64,000 nucleotides of DNA from an uncultured Sulfitobacter sp. (GTDB lineage: Bacteria > Pseudomonadota > Alphaproteobacteria > Rhodobacterales > Rhodobacteraceae). Where the stretch lies: the NCBI GenBank assembly GCA_947501805.1, contig CANMXJ010000011.1, positions 62,001 to 126,000 on the forward strand, written 5' to 3'. The translations under genes and the position numbers were made by a program. Positions 16,344 through 25,496 of this stretch are shown here, piece after piece. The notes below the pieces were generated by a model. The model worked only from the letters and a program-made list of their open reading frames with translations. It ran no database searches and was not told where the DNA came from. Within the stretch, counting starts at the first letter, position 1. Each line of letters begins with the position of its first letter.

Positions 16344-17171
16344 TTGAGTAAAGAGAACTTAACACGAAATCGGACCCGTGCCGAATCCGGCTTGCGCGGT
16401 GTCAGCGACGCACAGCGATCTGATGCACTGCATGTGCAGTCGGTCGAGCGGGCAATGAATGTGCTTTCGGCCTTTCATCTGGCGGACGGCCCCATGACTT
16501 TGTCACAGCTTGCCAAAGGCGCGGGCATGGACCGCAGTGCCGCGCAACGCATGGTCCACACGCTGCGCACGCTTGGCTATATCCGGCGCGACGAAAGCGG
16601 CAACGGGTTCCTGCCCGGTATCCGTATTCTGGATCACACGTTGGATACATTGCGCCTTGATCCGCTGGTACGCCGTGCGACGCCAGTGTTGCAAGAATTG
16701 CGCAAATCGGTGCGCGAGCGGATTGACCTGTCGCTTTTTGACGACCTGCGCATGCTTTATGCCGTACGTTTGCAAACCAAACGGCAAAAGTTTTACACCA
16801 CGCTGGTTGGCCATTCCGTACCAACTTTTTGCAGCTCCGGCGGGTGGGCGGTCCTGTCCAAGCTGTCTGATGAACAGGTCAGCGGCATCGTGAACCGGTC
16901 GGACCGCCGCCCCTTCACGCCCGATACCCTGACCGACGCGCAGGATATCAAAGCGCAGGTTCAAAAGGCCCGGGATGACGGATATGCAATTGCAACCAAC
17001 CAAATCCTGTCCGGTGAGATTGCCGCAGCCTTCCCCGTTCTGAACACAAAAGGCGACCCTATCGCCGCCATCCACATCGCCGGATCGTTGGCCGAGTGGA
17101 CGCAGGATGAGTACATTCAACGCGTCGTCCCCTTGGGACAAGAAGCGGCGCGCGCGATCAGTCAATATTAG
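16344..17171 (+). CDS. IclR-family transcriptional regulator
   Basis: This 275-residue protein starts with TTG at 16344; no better in-frame start is visible and the winged helix begins later. The N-terminal HTH runs through SVERAMNVLSAFHLADGPMTLSQLAKGAGMDRSAAQRMVHTL (about residues 33-74). The C-terminal IclR effector domain (about 95-270) includes CSSGGWAVLSKL and YAIATNQILSGEIAAAFPV. The acylase gene starts 13 bases after its stop, so it is co-transcribed with the acylase and divergent from the M81-ABC operon. It probably controls the whole amide/peptide catabolism block in response to a small acid (inference). Confidence 0.92.
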   Translation: MSKENLTRNRTRAESGLRGVSDAQRSDALHVQSVERAMNVLSAFHLADGPMTLSQLAKGAGMDRSAAQRMVHTLRTLGYIRRDESGNGFLPGIRILDHTLDTLRLDPLVRRATPVLQELRKSVRERIDLSLFDDLRMLYAVRLQTKRQKFYTTLVGHSVPTFCSSGGWAVLSKLSDEQVSGIVNRSDRRPFTPDTLTDAQDIKAQVQKARDDGYAIATNQILSGEIAAAFPVLNTKGDPIAAIHIAGSLAEWTQDEYIQRVVPLGQEAARAISQY

Positions 17172-17184
17172 AAAGGTGCCACTC

Positions 17185-19509
17185 ATGGACAGCTTTACCT
17201 TGGCGGGCCTGTCGGCCCCTGCCAGCATTTCCATTGATACGTGGGGCATGGCACATATCCGTGCAGCAACCCCGCAAGATGCCTTTTTCCTGCAGGGCTT
17301 TAACGCCGCACGTGACCGGCTCTGGCAGATTGATCTGTGGCGCAAACGTGGGCTCGGCTTACTGGCAGCCGATTTTGGCCCCGGCTATCTGATGCAGGAC
17401 CGCGCTGCGCGGCTGTTTCTCTATCGTGGTGATATGGATGTTGAATGGGCGTCATACGGGACAGATGCCCAAGACATCTGCACCGCCTTTGCGACCGGCA
17501 TTAACGCAGCAATTGATCAGGTCAGCGCGGGTAATCTGCCACTGCCACCGGAGTTCAGCGACCTTGGCACCTTGCCCGCCAAATGGCAGCCCGAAGATGT
17601 TGTCCGCATCCGCACCCATTGCCTTGCACGCAACGCGTCTTCCGAACTGGCGCGGGCGGCGGTGCATCATTTGGCCGACCCTGAAATTGATCTGCTGCGC
17701 GTGCCTTTGTCCCCGCCGGTGCCGGACAGTGAATGGGCAACAAGCAGCGACATCCGCCAGCCCGACGATGCTTTGGCGGTCTACGGATTGGCCACTGCGC
17801 CTGTGACATTTTCGCCCGAGCGGTTAAACGCACCATTGGAAGACGCCGCGCTTTGGTCAGCAGTGGATGCTAACAAGACCGTCCTGCGCGCCACGCCCGC
17901 CATGGAAGGTTCCAACAACTGGGCCATAGCCCCTGCCATGACCGACACAGGCCGCGCCATTATGGCAAGCGACCCGCACCGCGCCCATGCCGCACCTTCC
18001 CTACGCTACATGGTACATCTGCATGCACCCAGCATGAATTTGATTGGTGCCGGAGAACCGTCATCGCCCGGCGTTATGGCCGGACACAATGGCAGCGCTT
18101 CTTTCAGTATGACGATTTTCTGCGCGGATCAGGAAGACATCATGGTTTACGAGACCTTGCCAGAGGACGCCGCCCGCTATCGCTACGGCGACGATGCCGA
18201 AGCGATGGTCGAAATCAAAGAAGCCTTCGCCGTAAAAGGCCACTCCGATCAGACCCTTTCCATGCAGTTCACCCGTCACGGGCCCGTCGTCTACCAAGAC
18301 GCTAAGCGCAACATTGCTGTCGCGATCCGCACGGTCTTTACCGATCCCGGCACTGCGCCCTATATGGCCACGCTCAAAACCATGCGCGCGCAGAGCATGG
18401 CCAGCTTTCGCACGGCGTCCCATACTTGGGGCGCGCCCTCGGCCAACCTGATTTATGCAGACATGGGCGGGGATATTTGCTGGCAACCGGCGGCCTATGT
18501 GCCGCGCCGAACCGGCTGGCGCGGACTGGCCCCCGTCAGCGGCGACGGACGGTTCGAGTGGCAAGGATACATGACCGCCGCCGACCTGCCAGCGATCGAG
18601 AACCCTGCCTGCGGTTTTGTGCATACCGCCAATGAAATGAATATTCCCGAGGGGTGGGACCACACAGGCAAACCTTTGGGATTCGAATGGTTCGAGGACG
18701 GGCGCGCAGACCGCATTGCTGATGTCATCAGCAGCGGAGATGCCCGCAACATTGCTGGCAATTGCGCGTTACAAACCGACACCGCGTCAGCCTTTACCAA
18801 CCGCTTGCTCGCAATGCTGCCTGCCGCCATACCAGCCGCGATCAAAGACCTGTTCGCTGGCTGGAACGGCAAAGCCGAAATGACCTCTGCAGCCTCATTG
18901 CTCTTCGAGATGTGGCTTTCGAGCCATCTGCGCCCTACCTTGTTGAACCGCGTGGCACCAGATGCCGCACTACGTAAATTTCTGATCCCCGGCAACATCC
19001 CCACCGTTGTAAGACTGCTGGAAGGCAAACACCCGAACCTTGCAAAACAGGCGGGCCTTGCCGATCCTGTGGCCCGCGATGCGTTTCTTACGGAAACACT
19101 TGCTGCTGCGTGGGAAGACGCGCGCAACCGATTTGGCGAGGATTCGCGGGCATGGCGCTGGGGGGATCTGCACAAAGGGTGGTTCGACCATCCGGTTACC
19201 CCTGTAAAGGAAGGGTATGATGTTGGCCCGCTGGACAAGGGCGGCAATTCCACCTCCATCATGCTGGCGCATTACGAGGCCGCAAATTACCGCGTGACCG
19301 TAGGGGCCTCTGTGCGGATGGTGGTTGATGTCGGCGCATGGGACAACAGCGTCTGGATAAATGCGCCGGGACAATCAGGCATTCCGGGTGATCCGCATTA
19401 TGACGATCTGGCAGCGATCTGGGCGCGGGGTGACTACGTGCCGATGCTTTATAGTGAAGCAGCTGTGGATGCGGCAACAAAGCGACGGATCACCTGCCTG
19501 CCCGCCTAA
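17185..19509 (+). CDS. Penicillin acylase family (S45 Ntn-hydrolase)
   Basis: This 774-residue protein reads from the ATG at 17185, preceded by GAAAGGTG; the frame is open further upstream inside the IclR gene. S45 enzymes are made as one chain and self-cleave to expose an N-terminal serine. Here that is Ser243 in MEGSNNWAIAP, preceded by Gly. The alpha-chain start (DTWGMAHIRAATPQDAFFLQG) and beta-chain features (DPHR, HNGSASFSMT, FTRHGPVVY) fit. The family cleaves amides: beta-lactams, N-acyl homoserine lactones, aculeacins. Unlike most members there is no signal peptide, so it probably acts in the cytoplasm on imported amide. The 3' end overlaps the convergent deacylase gene by CTAA. Confidence 0.9.
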   Translation: MDSFTLAGLSAPASISIDTWGMAHIRAATPQDAFFLQGFNAARDRLWQIDLWRKRGLGLLAADFGPGYLMQDRAARLFLYRGDMDVEWASYGTDAQDICTAFATGINAAIDQVSAGNLPLPPEFSDLGTLPAKWQPEDVVRIRTHCLARNASSELARAAVHHLADPEIDLLRVPLSPPVPDSEWATSSDIRQPDDALAVYGLATAPVTFSPERLNAPLEDAALWSAVDANKTVLRATPAMEGSNNWAIAPAMTDTGRAIMASDPHRAHAAPSLRYMVHLHAPSMNLIGAGEPSSPGVMAGHNGSASFSMTIFCADQEDIMVYETLPEDAARYRYGDDAEAMVEIKEAFAVKGHSDQTLSMQFTRHGPVVYQDAKRNIAVAIRTVFTDPGTAPYMATLKTMRAQSMASFRTASHTWGAPSANLIYADMGGDICWQPAAYVPRRTGWRGLAPVSGDGRFEWQGYMTAADLPAIENPACGFVHTANEMNIPEGWDHTGKPLGFEWFEDGRADRIADVISSGDARNIAGNCALQTDTASAFTNRLLAMLPAAIPAAIKDLFAGWNGKAEMTSAASLLFEMWLSSHLRPTLLNRVAPDAALRKFLIPGNIPTVVRLLEGKHPNLAKQAGLADPVARDAFLTETLAAAWEDARNRFGEDSRAWRWGDLHKGWFDHPVTPVKEGYDVGPLDKGGNSTSIMLAHYEAANYRVTVGASVRMVVDVGAWDNSVWINAPGQSGIPGDPHYDDLAAIWARGDYVPMLYSEAAVDAATKRRITCLPA

Positions 19510-20819
19510 ATCCGGTTCAGTCCACACCAGCCCGCAATGAACAACGCCAACAGATGCGTTAACTGGCGCACCGACTCCAGCTCGACCCGTTCGTCAAAGC
19601 CGTGGATGTTCTGCGCGCGCGGGCCGATACAGAATGAAGGGATGCCGTAGTACAACCCGTAAAACCGCGTGTCTGTCAGCGCGGTCATCTTACTTTCCTG
19701 CATCACTGCGCCCGCGCCAAAAACCCCCTCATAGGCGGTCTGCATAACGGCCAATGCCGGATCGGCATCTTCGTCCAACACATAGCCTTCGGCCTGAAAC
19801 CCGTTCCAGATGACTTCGGGTGGATTGTTTGATAGAAACGGATGGTCACGGGACGCTGTCGCCACACAGGCCGCGATCTCGGCTTTGGCCGCATCCAGAT
19901 CCTGACCCGGCAAGATACCCATGCGGCAATCCACATCACACCAAGCGGGCACGCTGGACGCCCAATCGCCGCCCTTGATTTTACCTGCATTGAAGTTCAG
20001 CGGATGTGGCACGTCACCATACACCGGATGATCAGCCGCACGGGTGTTCCATCCCGCCTCCAGCCCTTGCAGGGCCTTGATCACGTCCATGCTGGCAAGG
20101 ATCGCATTTGATCCTTCCCCCGCCACCGAAACATGCACGGGGCGTCCACGGACAGCCAGACGGAACCACAACACACCAATTTGTGCGCGGTTGATATAGA
20201 AATCAGAGGGTTCCGGCAGGACAGCCACATCTGCGCGATAGCCACGTTGCAAGGTGGAGAGCGCCCCAAGGCCCGTGCTTTCCTCTTCGATCACGGATTG
20301 GAAATGCACACGGGCCGCAGGCTCAAATCCGGCACTTTTCAAGGCATCCAGCGCAAAAAGTGCTGCAACGGTGCCTGCTTTCATATCCCCGGCACCACGC
20401 CCGTGCATCCAGCCTTCCTTGATGACCGGAGCAAACGGCGGTGTGGTCCACATGTCGACGGGTCCGGTTGGCACAACGTCCAGATGTCCTTGCAGGATCA
20501 AGGAGCGGCCTTTGGTTTCCACCGGCTGATGGGTTCCGACAACCGAACGCGCGCGGGAAAAATCGCCCATGATCGGCCCGAACCCTGCAAGGTGTTCCAG
20601 ATCGGCCAGCGCGATGGTCCAGTCGTCCACGGCGTAGCCCCGCTGGCGCAGCGCGTCTGCCATAAAGTCCTGTGCCGGTCCCTCTTCAAACCGCAAGCTG
20701 GGAATTCGCACAAAATCCGCGAGAAAGGCGGTCTGCCCGTCAAACCCTGCATCAACGGCTTGCGCAATCTGTTGCGCCACGCCCTGAGGGATTTCGAGCG
20801 CGGTATCAGACAAGGTCAT
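19506..20819 (-). CDS. ArgE/DapE-type M20 deacylase
   Basis: This 437-residue zinc hydrolase has LQGHLDVVPTG, the bridging RGAGDMKAG and VIEEESTG motifs, and a dimerisation domain between. ArgE/DapE enzymes cut N-acetyl or N-succinyl groups from amino acids. With the acylase coming the other way and the hippurate-hydrolase type enzyme nearby, this is the third M20 gene in 14 kb and points to N-acyl amino acid or acyl-peptide use. It is the last gene of the TRAP transporter run: 20 bases separate it from the DctM-type gene. Confidence 0.9.
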   Translation of the reverse strand: MTLSDTALEIPQGVAQQIAQAVDAGFDGQTAFLADFVRIPSLRFEEGPAQDFMADALRQRGYAVDDWTIALADLEHLAGFGPIMGDFSRARSVVGTHQPVETKGRSLILQGHLDVVPTGPVDMWTTPPFAPVIKEGWMHGRGAGDMKAGTVAALFALDALKSAGFEPAARVHFQSVIEEESTGLGALSTLQRGYRADVAVLPEPSDFYINRAQIGVLWFRLAVRGRPVHVSVAGEGSNAILASMDVIKALQGLEAGWNTRAADHPVYGDVPHPLNFNAGKIKGGDWASSVPAWCDVDCRMGILPGQDLDAAKAEIAACVATASRDHPFLSNNPPEVIWNGFQAEGYVLDEDADPALAVMQTAYEGVFGAGAVMQESKMTALTDTRFYGLYYGIPSFCIGPRAQNIHGFDERVELESVRQLTHLLALFIAGWCGLNRI

Positions 20820-20839
20820 CAGTGTCCCTCATTTGCAGT

Positions 20840-22240
20840 TCAACCCACCAGTGACGGCAGAAACAACACAATGCTTGGAAAGGCGACCAGCAGCGCAATT
20901 GTCACGGCATCGGCAAGGAAGAAAGGTGTCACCCCTTTGAACACATCCTGTACGGTCAAATCATCACGCACACCCGCGACCACAAAACAGTTTAGGCCGA
21001 TCGGCGGTGTGATCAGACAGAATTCAGCCATCTTGACCACCAGAATACCAAACCAGACGGCGCACATCGGCCCGGACATCCCAAAGGCAGAATCCACAGC
21101 AGCGACGTTTTCGCCACCGTTAAGGGCCATGACAGCCGGGTAAACCACAGGCAGTGTCAGCAGCAGCATGCCAATGGCATCCATGAACATCCCCAAGACA
21201 GCATAGGCCAGCAGGATACAGATCAGGATCAGCAGCGGCGACATGTCCAGCGCGGTGATCCACGCGGCAAACGCATCTGGCAATTCTGCAAATCCAAGGA
21301 AACGTACGTAGATCAAAACGCCCCAGATGATCGTAAAGATCATCACCGTCAGCTTGGCAGTCTCAAGCAATGCTTCCTTGAGCTGGTGCCAGCGCATTCC
21401 TTTGTACAGCGCCATCAGGAAGACAATGAACGCACCAACCGCGCCGCCTTCGGTGGGCGTGCCCCATGCATCGCCGAAGGGGTTATAGACAAAGAAGATA
21501 ATGATCACAACCACGGCCACAATGGGCAATGCCGGTGGCAGGGATTCGAAACGCTCACGCCATGTGAAACCGGTTACGGGCGGGCCCACCGTTTTGAACA
21601 CGACGGCGATCCCGATGATCATGCCCGCATAGACAACTGCGGAGAACATGCCGGGGATGAACCCCGCGAGCAGCAGCTTGCCAACGTCTTGTTCTACAAT
21701 GACAGCATAGATCACTAGAATGGCGGAAGGCGGGATCAGGGAGGCCAGCGTGCCCCCCGCCGCCACAACACCTGCGGCGAATTGTTTATTGTAACCGACC
21801 TTCAGCATCTCCGGAATCGCGATACGGGCAAACACCGCGGCGGTTGCCACGGATGCCCCTGAAACAGCCGCAAAGCCAGCGGTCGCAAACACGGTAGAGA
21901 CAGCAAGGCCACCCGGCACCCAAGCAAACCAGCGTTTGCACGCCTCGAACAAGGCTGACGTCAATTTGGCGTAATAGGCCAGATAGCCGATCATGATAAA
22001 CACGGGGATCAGCGACAGGACTTGCGCCGACACCTTGGAGTGCGGCGTGAGGCCCGCAATCTTGACGCTGATCTCGATGGATTTCCAGAACTTGTCGGGC
22101 GCATAGTCAAACCCGTTCCAGCGTAGCCAAATCAGTCCCACAAAACCGGCCATAGCTGCGGCAAACGCCACGCGCATGCCGATCAGGACAAATACCAGCA
22201 TGCCGCCACTGACCCATAGGCCAATATCAATCGGTTCCAT
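20840..22240 (-). CDS. TRAP transporter large permease (DctM type)
   Basis: This 466-residue protein has about 12-13 membrane helices and belongs to the DctM/SiaM large-subunit family. It uses the sodium gradient to move a solute handed over by the DctP-type binding protein. Typical stretches are IPVFIMIGYLAYYAKLTSALFEACKRWFAWVPGGLA, SGASVATAAVFARIAIPEMLKVGY, GGTLASLIPPSAILVIYAV and MFMDAIGMLLLTLPVV, then ITPPIGLNCFVVAGV near the end. It overlaps the DctQ-type gene by 14 bases. Confidence 0.95.
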   Translation of the reverse strand: MEPIDIGLWVSGGMLVFVLIGMRVAFAAAMAGFVGLIWLRWNGFDYAPDKFWKSIEISVKIAGLTPHSKVSAQVLSLIPVFIMIGYLAYYAKLTSALFEACKRWFAWVPGGLAVSTVFATAGFAAVSGASVATAAVFARIAIPEMLKVGYNKQFAAGVVAAGGTLASLIPPSAILVIYAVIVEQDVGKLLLAGFIPGMFSAVVYAGMIIGIAVVFKTVGPPVTGFTWRERFESLPPALPIVAVVVIIIFFVYNPFGDAWGTPTEGGAVGAFIVFLMALYKGMRWHQLKEALLETAKLTVMIFTIIWGVLIYVRFLGFAELPDAFAAWITALDMSPLLILICILLAYAVLGMFMDAIGMLLLTLPVVYPAVMALNGGENVAAVDSAFGMSGPMCAVWFGILVVKMAEFCLITPPIGLNCFVVAGVRDDLTVQDVFKGVTPFFLADAVTIALLVAFPSIVLFLPSLVG

Positions 22241-22868
22241 CGGTCAGTCCTTCCAGTGCTTCCGCCTCAAGCATCGCCTGTTCCGCGATTGTCAGGTTCA
22301 ATGGCACAGCCACAGGGTTATCCAGACCAAGGATAAAGGCCCGCCCGTAACCCCAGGTTTGTAAAAGTAATCGCAACACCAGCACGGCGAATGCAATTGG
22401 CACCACCAGCTTGCTGGGCCACAGCGGGATACTGATGTCGATCGTACTGTCGCGGCTGCACAGCGGGCGGGTGCAGTCAAAAGAGCGGACAAAGTGCTCC
22501 CATGCCCCCCATGTCAGGGCGATCACCAGCACAAGGATCATCACAACGGTGATCAATTCAAACAACCACAACGTCCGTCCCTTGAGGGAACCGACCAACA
22601 TGTCCATGCGGATATGGGTGCCGTCACGCTGTACATAGGATACGCCCATGATGGCGATGATCGGCATGGCGGATTCAATGTAATCGACATAGCCCATCAT
22701 CGGCGCGCCAAAGAACTTGCGCGAAACCACGGAATACGCGGCAAGGAACATCAAAGAAAAAATCGCAAACCCCGAGAGCAGCGCACAAAACCGCTCAATC
22801 GGTAACAGCATTCGGTCGAGTTTACTGAGAATACTGGAATCTTCCAGCACAGCGCCTGAGCCTGCCAT
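22227..22868 (-). CDS. TRAP transporter small permease (DctQ type)
   Basis: This 213-residue protein has four membrane helices. I start it at the ATG at 22868 rather than the TTG five codons upstream because a G-rich Shine-Dalgarno precedes it. The DctQ-family core is present: FAIFSLMFLAAYSVVSRKFFG, then SAMPIIAIMGVSYVQRDGTHIRMDMLVG, which matches the usual G-H-I-R-V-D motif. A periplasmic loop between helices 3 and 4 contains two cysteines (FDCTRPLCSRD). It overlaps the large-permease gene. Confidence 0.92.
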   Translation of the reverse strand: MAGSGAVLEDSSILSKLDRMLLPIERFCALLSGFAIFSLMFLAAYSVVSRKFFGAPMMGYVDYIESAMPIIAIMGVSYVQRDGTHIRMDMLVGSLKGRTLWLFELITVVMILVLVIALTWGAWEHFVRSFDCTRPLCSRDSTIDISIPLWPSKLVVPIAFAVLVLRLLLQTWGYGRAFILGLDNPVAVPLNLTIAEQAMLEAEALEGLTDGTD

Positions 22869-22925
22869 CTTATGCCCCCCCAAAGGTGCAGGCGGTCATG
22901 TTCCCGCCTCCGTTTTTTGATTTCA

Positions 22926-22953
22926 GCGGGGGCAGGCCACAGCCCGCCCCCGC
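22926..22953 (-). terminator. Hairpin between the TRAP binding-protein and permease genes
   Basis: Arms GCGGGGGC and GCCCCCGC (8 bp, 12-base loop) lie 9 bases past the binding-protein stop on the minus strand. No strong T tract follows. It is placed like the hairpin after the ABC binding-protein gene and probably sets a high binding-protein to permease ratio. Confidence 0.5.
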
Positions 22954-22962
22954 CAGATTGAT

Positions 22963-23982
22963 TTAACTGCCGTTCGCTTTGGCCTCGGCCAGCGTTTTGA
23001 CAACCAGATCGTACAATTCCTGTCCCGGCAGGCCCTGGCTTTCCATGTCGGCAATCCATGCATCGCGCGCGGGTGCCGCTGCGGCCTCACGGAACGCATC
23101 AATCACTTCCGGAGCGATCTCTACCTTCTGGACGTTTTTCTCGGCCAGCAGTGAATCCCACTTGGTCAGCAACTCACCGTAGTTGGTCAGATAATACTCA
23201 AGTGATTCATCCACAGAGGAATCAAGCGCCTCGCGCTCTTTATCCGACAGCGCCTCGTAGGCGTCGATGTTCACAACCACAGGGCAGTTCACCGTGCCGG
23301 GGTTTAGGTTTGCCGTCCACCAGTCCGCACGGTTGATTGTGCCATAGCTCAGGTGAGCGTGCTGAGGGAAGGCGACCGTATCCACAACGCTTGCTTCCAT
23401 TGCCTGATAAGCCTCGGTTGCAGTGACGGATGTTGGCACAGCACCAACAGCCTCGAAGGCCTTACCAAGACCACCCGTGGCGCGGACGCGCATGCCTTTG
23501 AAATCTTCAAGAGTCTTGCGAGGATCACCGGTGCCGACGATGTTGTATTGCGGCATTGGGGACGTCATCAGCAATTTGGCATTCCACTGCGCCATTTCAT
23601 CGGCAGCAGCAGGATGTGCATAAACAGCCTGCGATACAGCGCGTTCCTGTGCAAGGTTTTCAACACCAAGGAAAGGCAATTCAAGCACAGTCACAACACG
23701 GTTCTTATCAGGGTGATAACCGGCACAGAACTGGGCCATCTCGAACGCACCGATGGAAATACCATCCAGGTTCTCGCGGTTCTTGGACAAACCGCCATAG
23801 CTTACGTTCATGGTGAATTCACCACCGGTCTTTTCAGAGACCAGTTCGGCAAGTTTTTCGATGTGCTCTGTAAATGCCCGGCGTTTGCCCCAAACAGATA
23901 CGTTCCATTCGGTTGCCGCAGCTTCGCTTACGAACGCAAAAGAAAGAGCGCAAACGGCTGCGCCGCTCAAGAATTTCGTCAT
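22963..23982 (-). CDS. TRAP transporter substrate-binding protein (DctP family)
   Basis: This is a 339-residue periplasmic protein. The signal peptide is MTKFLSGAAVCALSFAFVSE with cleavage near AAAT-EW. It has the family pattern of ligand-binding segments: GISIGAFEMAQFCAGYHPDKN, FKGMRVRATGGLGKAFEAVGAVP (the conserved Arg that pairs with the ligand carboxylate), and TVAFPQHAHLSYG. AGGAGAGACACC precedes the start. The ligand is probably a carboxylate, exact identity unknown. First gene of the transporter, followed by DctQ- and DctM-type genes and the deacylase. Confidence 0.93.
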   Translation of the reverse strand: MTKFLSGAAVCALSFAFVSEAAATEWNVSVWGKRRAFTEHIEKLAELVSEKTGGEFTMNVSYGGLSKNRENLDGISIGAFEMAQFCAGYHPDKNRVVTVLELPFLGVENLAQERAVSQAVYAHPAAADEMAQWNAKLLMTSPMPQYNIVGTGDPRKTLEDFKGMRVRATGGLGKAFEAVGAVPTSVTATEAYQAMEASVVDTVAFPQHAHLSYGTINRADWWTANLNPGTVNCPVVVNIDAYEALSDKEREALDSSVDESLEYYLTNYGELLTKWDSLLAEKNVQKVEIAPEVIDAFREAAAAPARDAWIADMESQGLPGQELYDLVVKTLAEAKANGS

Positions 23983-24001
23983 TGGTGTCTCTCCTGTTGA
24001 T

Positions 24002-24053
24002 GCGCGCTATTTCCAGCGCGCTTGGGCAAGAGGCTAGCGCGGCGATCCGCCGC
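24002..24053 (-). other. Two hairpins in the leader of the TRAP binding-protein gene
   Basis: The first pair of arms is GCGCGCT / AGCGCGC (24002-24021, 6-base loop). The second is GCGGCG / CGCCGC (24039-24053, ATC loop). Both lie between the cupin stop and the binding-protein start on the minus strand. They could terminate or attenuate transcription coming from the cupin gene. Confidence 0.35.
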
Positions 24054-24068
24054 TGCCAACCCCTGCTG

Positions 24069-24356
24069 CTACTTCAACTCCACCTCAACAAAGGACATTT
24101 TTGTACTTCCACCGTTAATAACGTTGTGGTTCACGCCATGGTTGCGTCGGTAGGTCGTTCCGGCCTCCAGCGGCACTTCGCGGCTTTGTCCACCCGGTTC
24201 TTCCAGCAACATCGTACAGTCGGTCAGAATAGTGATAACATAGTCCATGCCATGCTCGTGCCAGCCTGTTTCTGCGCCGGGTTCAAAATCAAAACGCGTG
24301 ACGCGCACACGCTCATCATCAATGATCTGTGTGGCGATGGCTTGTGGTCTGCTCAT
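24069..24356 (-). CDS. Small single-domain cupin protein
   Basis: This 95-residue protein is one cupin barrel. Motif 1 is GWHEHGMDYVITIL with His and Glu metal ligands; motif 2 is YRRNHGVNHNVIN with the last His. Such stand-alone cupins may be enzymes (isomerases, lyases) or sensors. It lies between the MDR dehydrogenase gene (33 bases upstream) and the TRAP transporter (86 bases downstream), so it probably works on the transported compound. Function unknown. Confidence 0.85.
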   Translation of the reverse strand: MSRPQAIATQIIDDERVRVTRFDFEPGAETGWHEHGMDYVITILTDCTMLLEEPGGQSREVPLEAGTTYRRNHGVNHNVINGGSTKMSFVEVELK

Positions 24357-24389
24357 TTGAAGGCTCCTGTTTATAACTCGTTGTATTTT

Positions 24390-25496
24390 TTAACTGGCAT
24401 CCGGAATCACCACGATATTACCGACGTGGGATTTTTCAAGGAACGCGGCCTGTGCCTGCTTGAGTTTTGACAGTGGATAGGTTGCGGCCAGCAAGGGTTT
24501 GATCTCTCCCTGTTCGATGTAGCGCAAAACGTCCCTAAAGATATGTGGTGCAACCATCGTGGAGCCCTGCAGTGACAGATCGTTGAGGTAAAGCGTGCGC
24601 AGGTCCATTTCGACCATCGGCCCCGCAATCGCGCCCGAACAGGCATAGCGCCCGCCCCGGCACAATGCGTCGATCAGTTTGGGCCAGTACGCGCCCCCCA
24701 CAACATCACAGACCACATCGACCTGCGCCCTGCCGGTCGCCTGATGCAAGGCATCACCCAGATTATCGGGGGCGCGATCCAGCACCACATCAGCCCCCAG
24801 ACCCCGCAGGATTTCGTGTTTGGCCGGGCTGGAAAGCGCAATCACATACGCGCCCCGCCGTTTGGCTAATTGTACCAGCGCAGATCCGACACCGCCGGAT
24901 GCACCGGTGATCAGCACGCGGTCCCCCTCGCCGGCATTTGCGCGGGCCAACATCCCTTCGGCCGTGGTGTAAGAGCATGAAAAGGTCGCAAGTTCAGCGT
25001 CGCTCAGCCCGCTGTTCACAACGCCTACATTGCGGTGATCCACTTTTGTGTATTGGGCAAAGCCGCCGTCACATTCCGACCCGTAATACCCCGTTGTTTC
25101 GCGGTTCATCGGATCATCCCAATTGCGTAGCCAGTTATCCGTGATCACCCGTTTGCCCATCAGGTCAGTCGGCGCGTTCGAGCCAACGGCAACCACAATG
25201 CCCACCACATCCGCCCCCTGAATGCGCGGCAGACTAACCGGTGCCCCGCCCCATGACGGGTCCGCCTTGTCCGTTTGTGCCGCGCCACTGCTATCGGTAG
25301 CTCCTGTCACGCTCTTGGAATACCACCCCGTGCGGGTGTTCACGTCTGTGTTGTTCAATCCACAGGCACCCACCCGTATCAACACCTCGTCCGGCCCTGC
25401 GGTAGGACGGGGCCAGTCGCGATGAAAGCGCAAAGCATCCATGTCGCCGTGTTCATGCAGAACAAAGGCATCCATCGTCTGTTGTTCGTCGCTCAT
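24390..25496 (-). CDS. MDR-family (zinc-type) alcohol dehydrogenase / quinone oxidoreductase
   Basis: This 368-residue protein reads from the ATG at 25496, preceded by AGGAAATC; the frame is open 50 codons further, but that part is not protein-like. It has the GroES-like fold at the N-terminus (VGACGLNNTDVNTRTGWYS, GADVVGIVVAVG) and the Rossmann loop ITGASGGVGSALVQLAKRRG. It oxidises or reduces an alcohol or enone with NAD(P). It is upstream of and in line with the cupin and TRAP genes and divergent from the acyl-CoA synthetase gene. Confidence 0.9.
   Translation of the reverse strand: MSDEQQTMDAFVLHEHGDMDALRFHRDWPRPTAGPDEVLIRVGACGLNNTDVNTRTGWYSKSVTGATDSSGAAQTDKADPSWGGAPVSLPRIQGADVVGIVVAVGSNAPTDLMGKRVITDNWLRNWDDPMNRETTGYYGSECDGGFAQYTKVDHRNVGVVNSGLSDAELATFSCSYTTAEGMLARANAGEGDRVLITGASGGVGSALVQLAKRRGAYVIALSSPAKHEILRGLGADVVLDRAPDNLGDALHQATGRAQVDVVCDVVGGAYWPKLIDALCRGGRYACSGAIAGPMVEMDLRTLYLNDLSLQGSTMVAPHIFRDVLRYIEQGEIKPLLAATYPLSKLKQAQAAFLEKSHVGNIVVIPDAS

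Noticed and set aside
20133-21143. 336-aa plus-strand frame
   Set aside because: Antisense of the ArgE/DapE-type and DctM-type genes; composition is that of a shadow frame.
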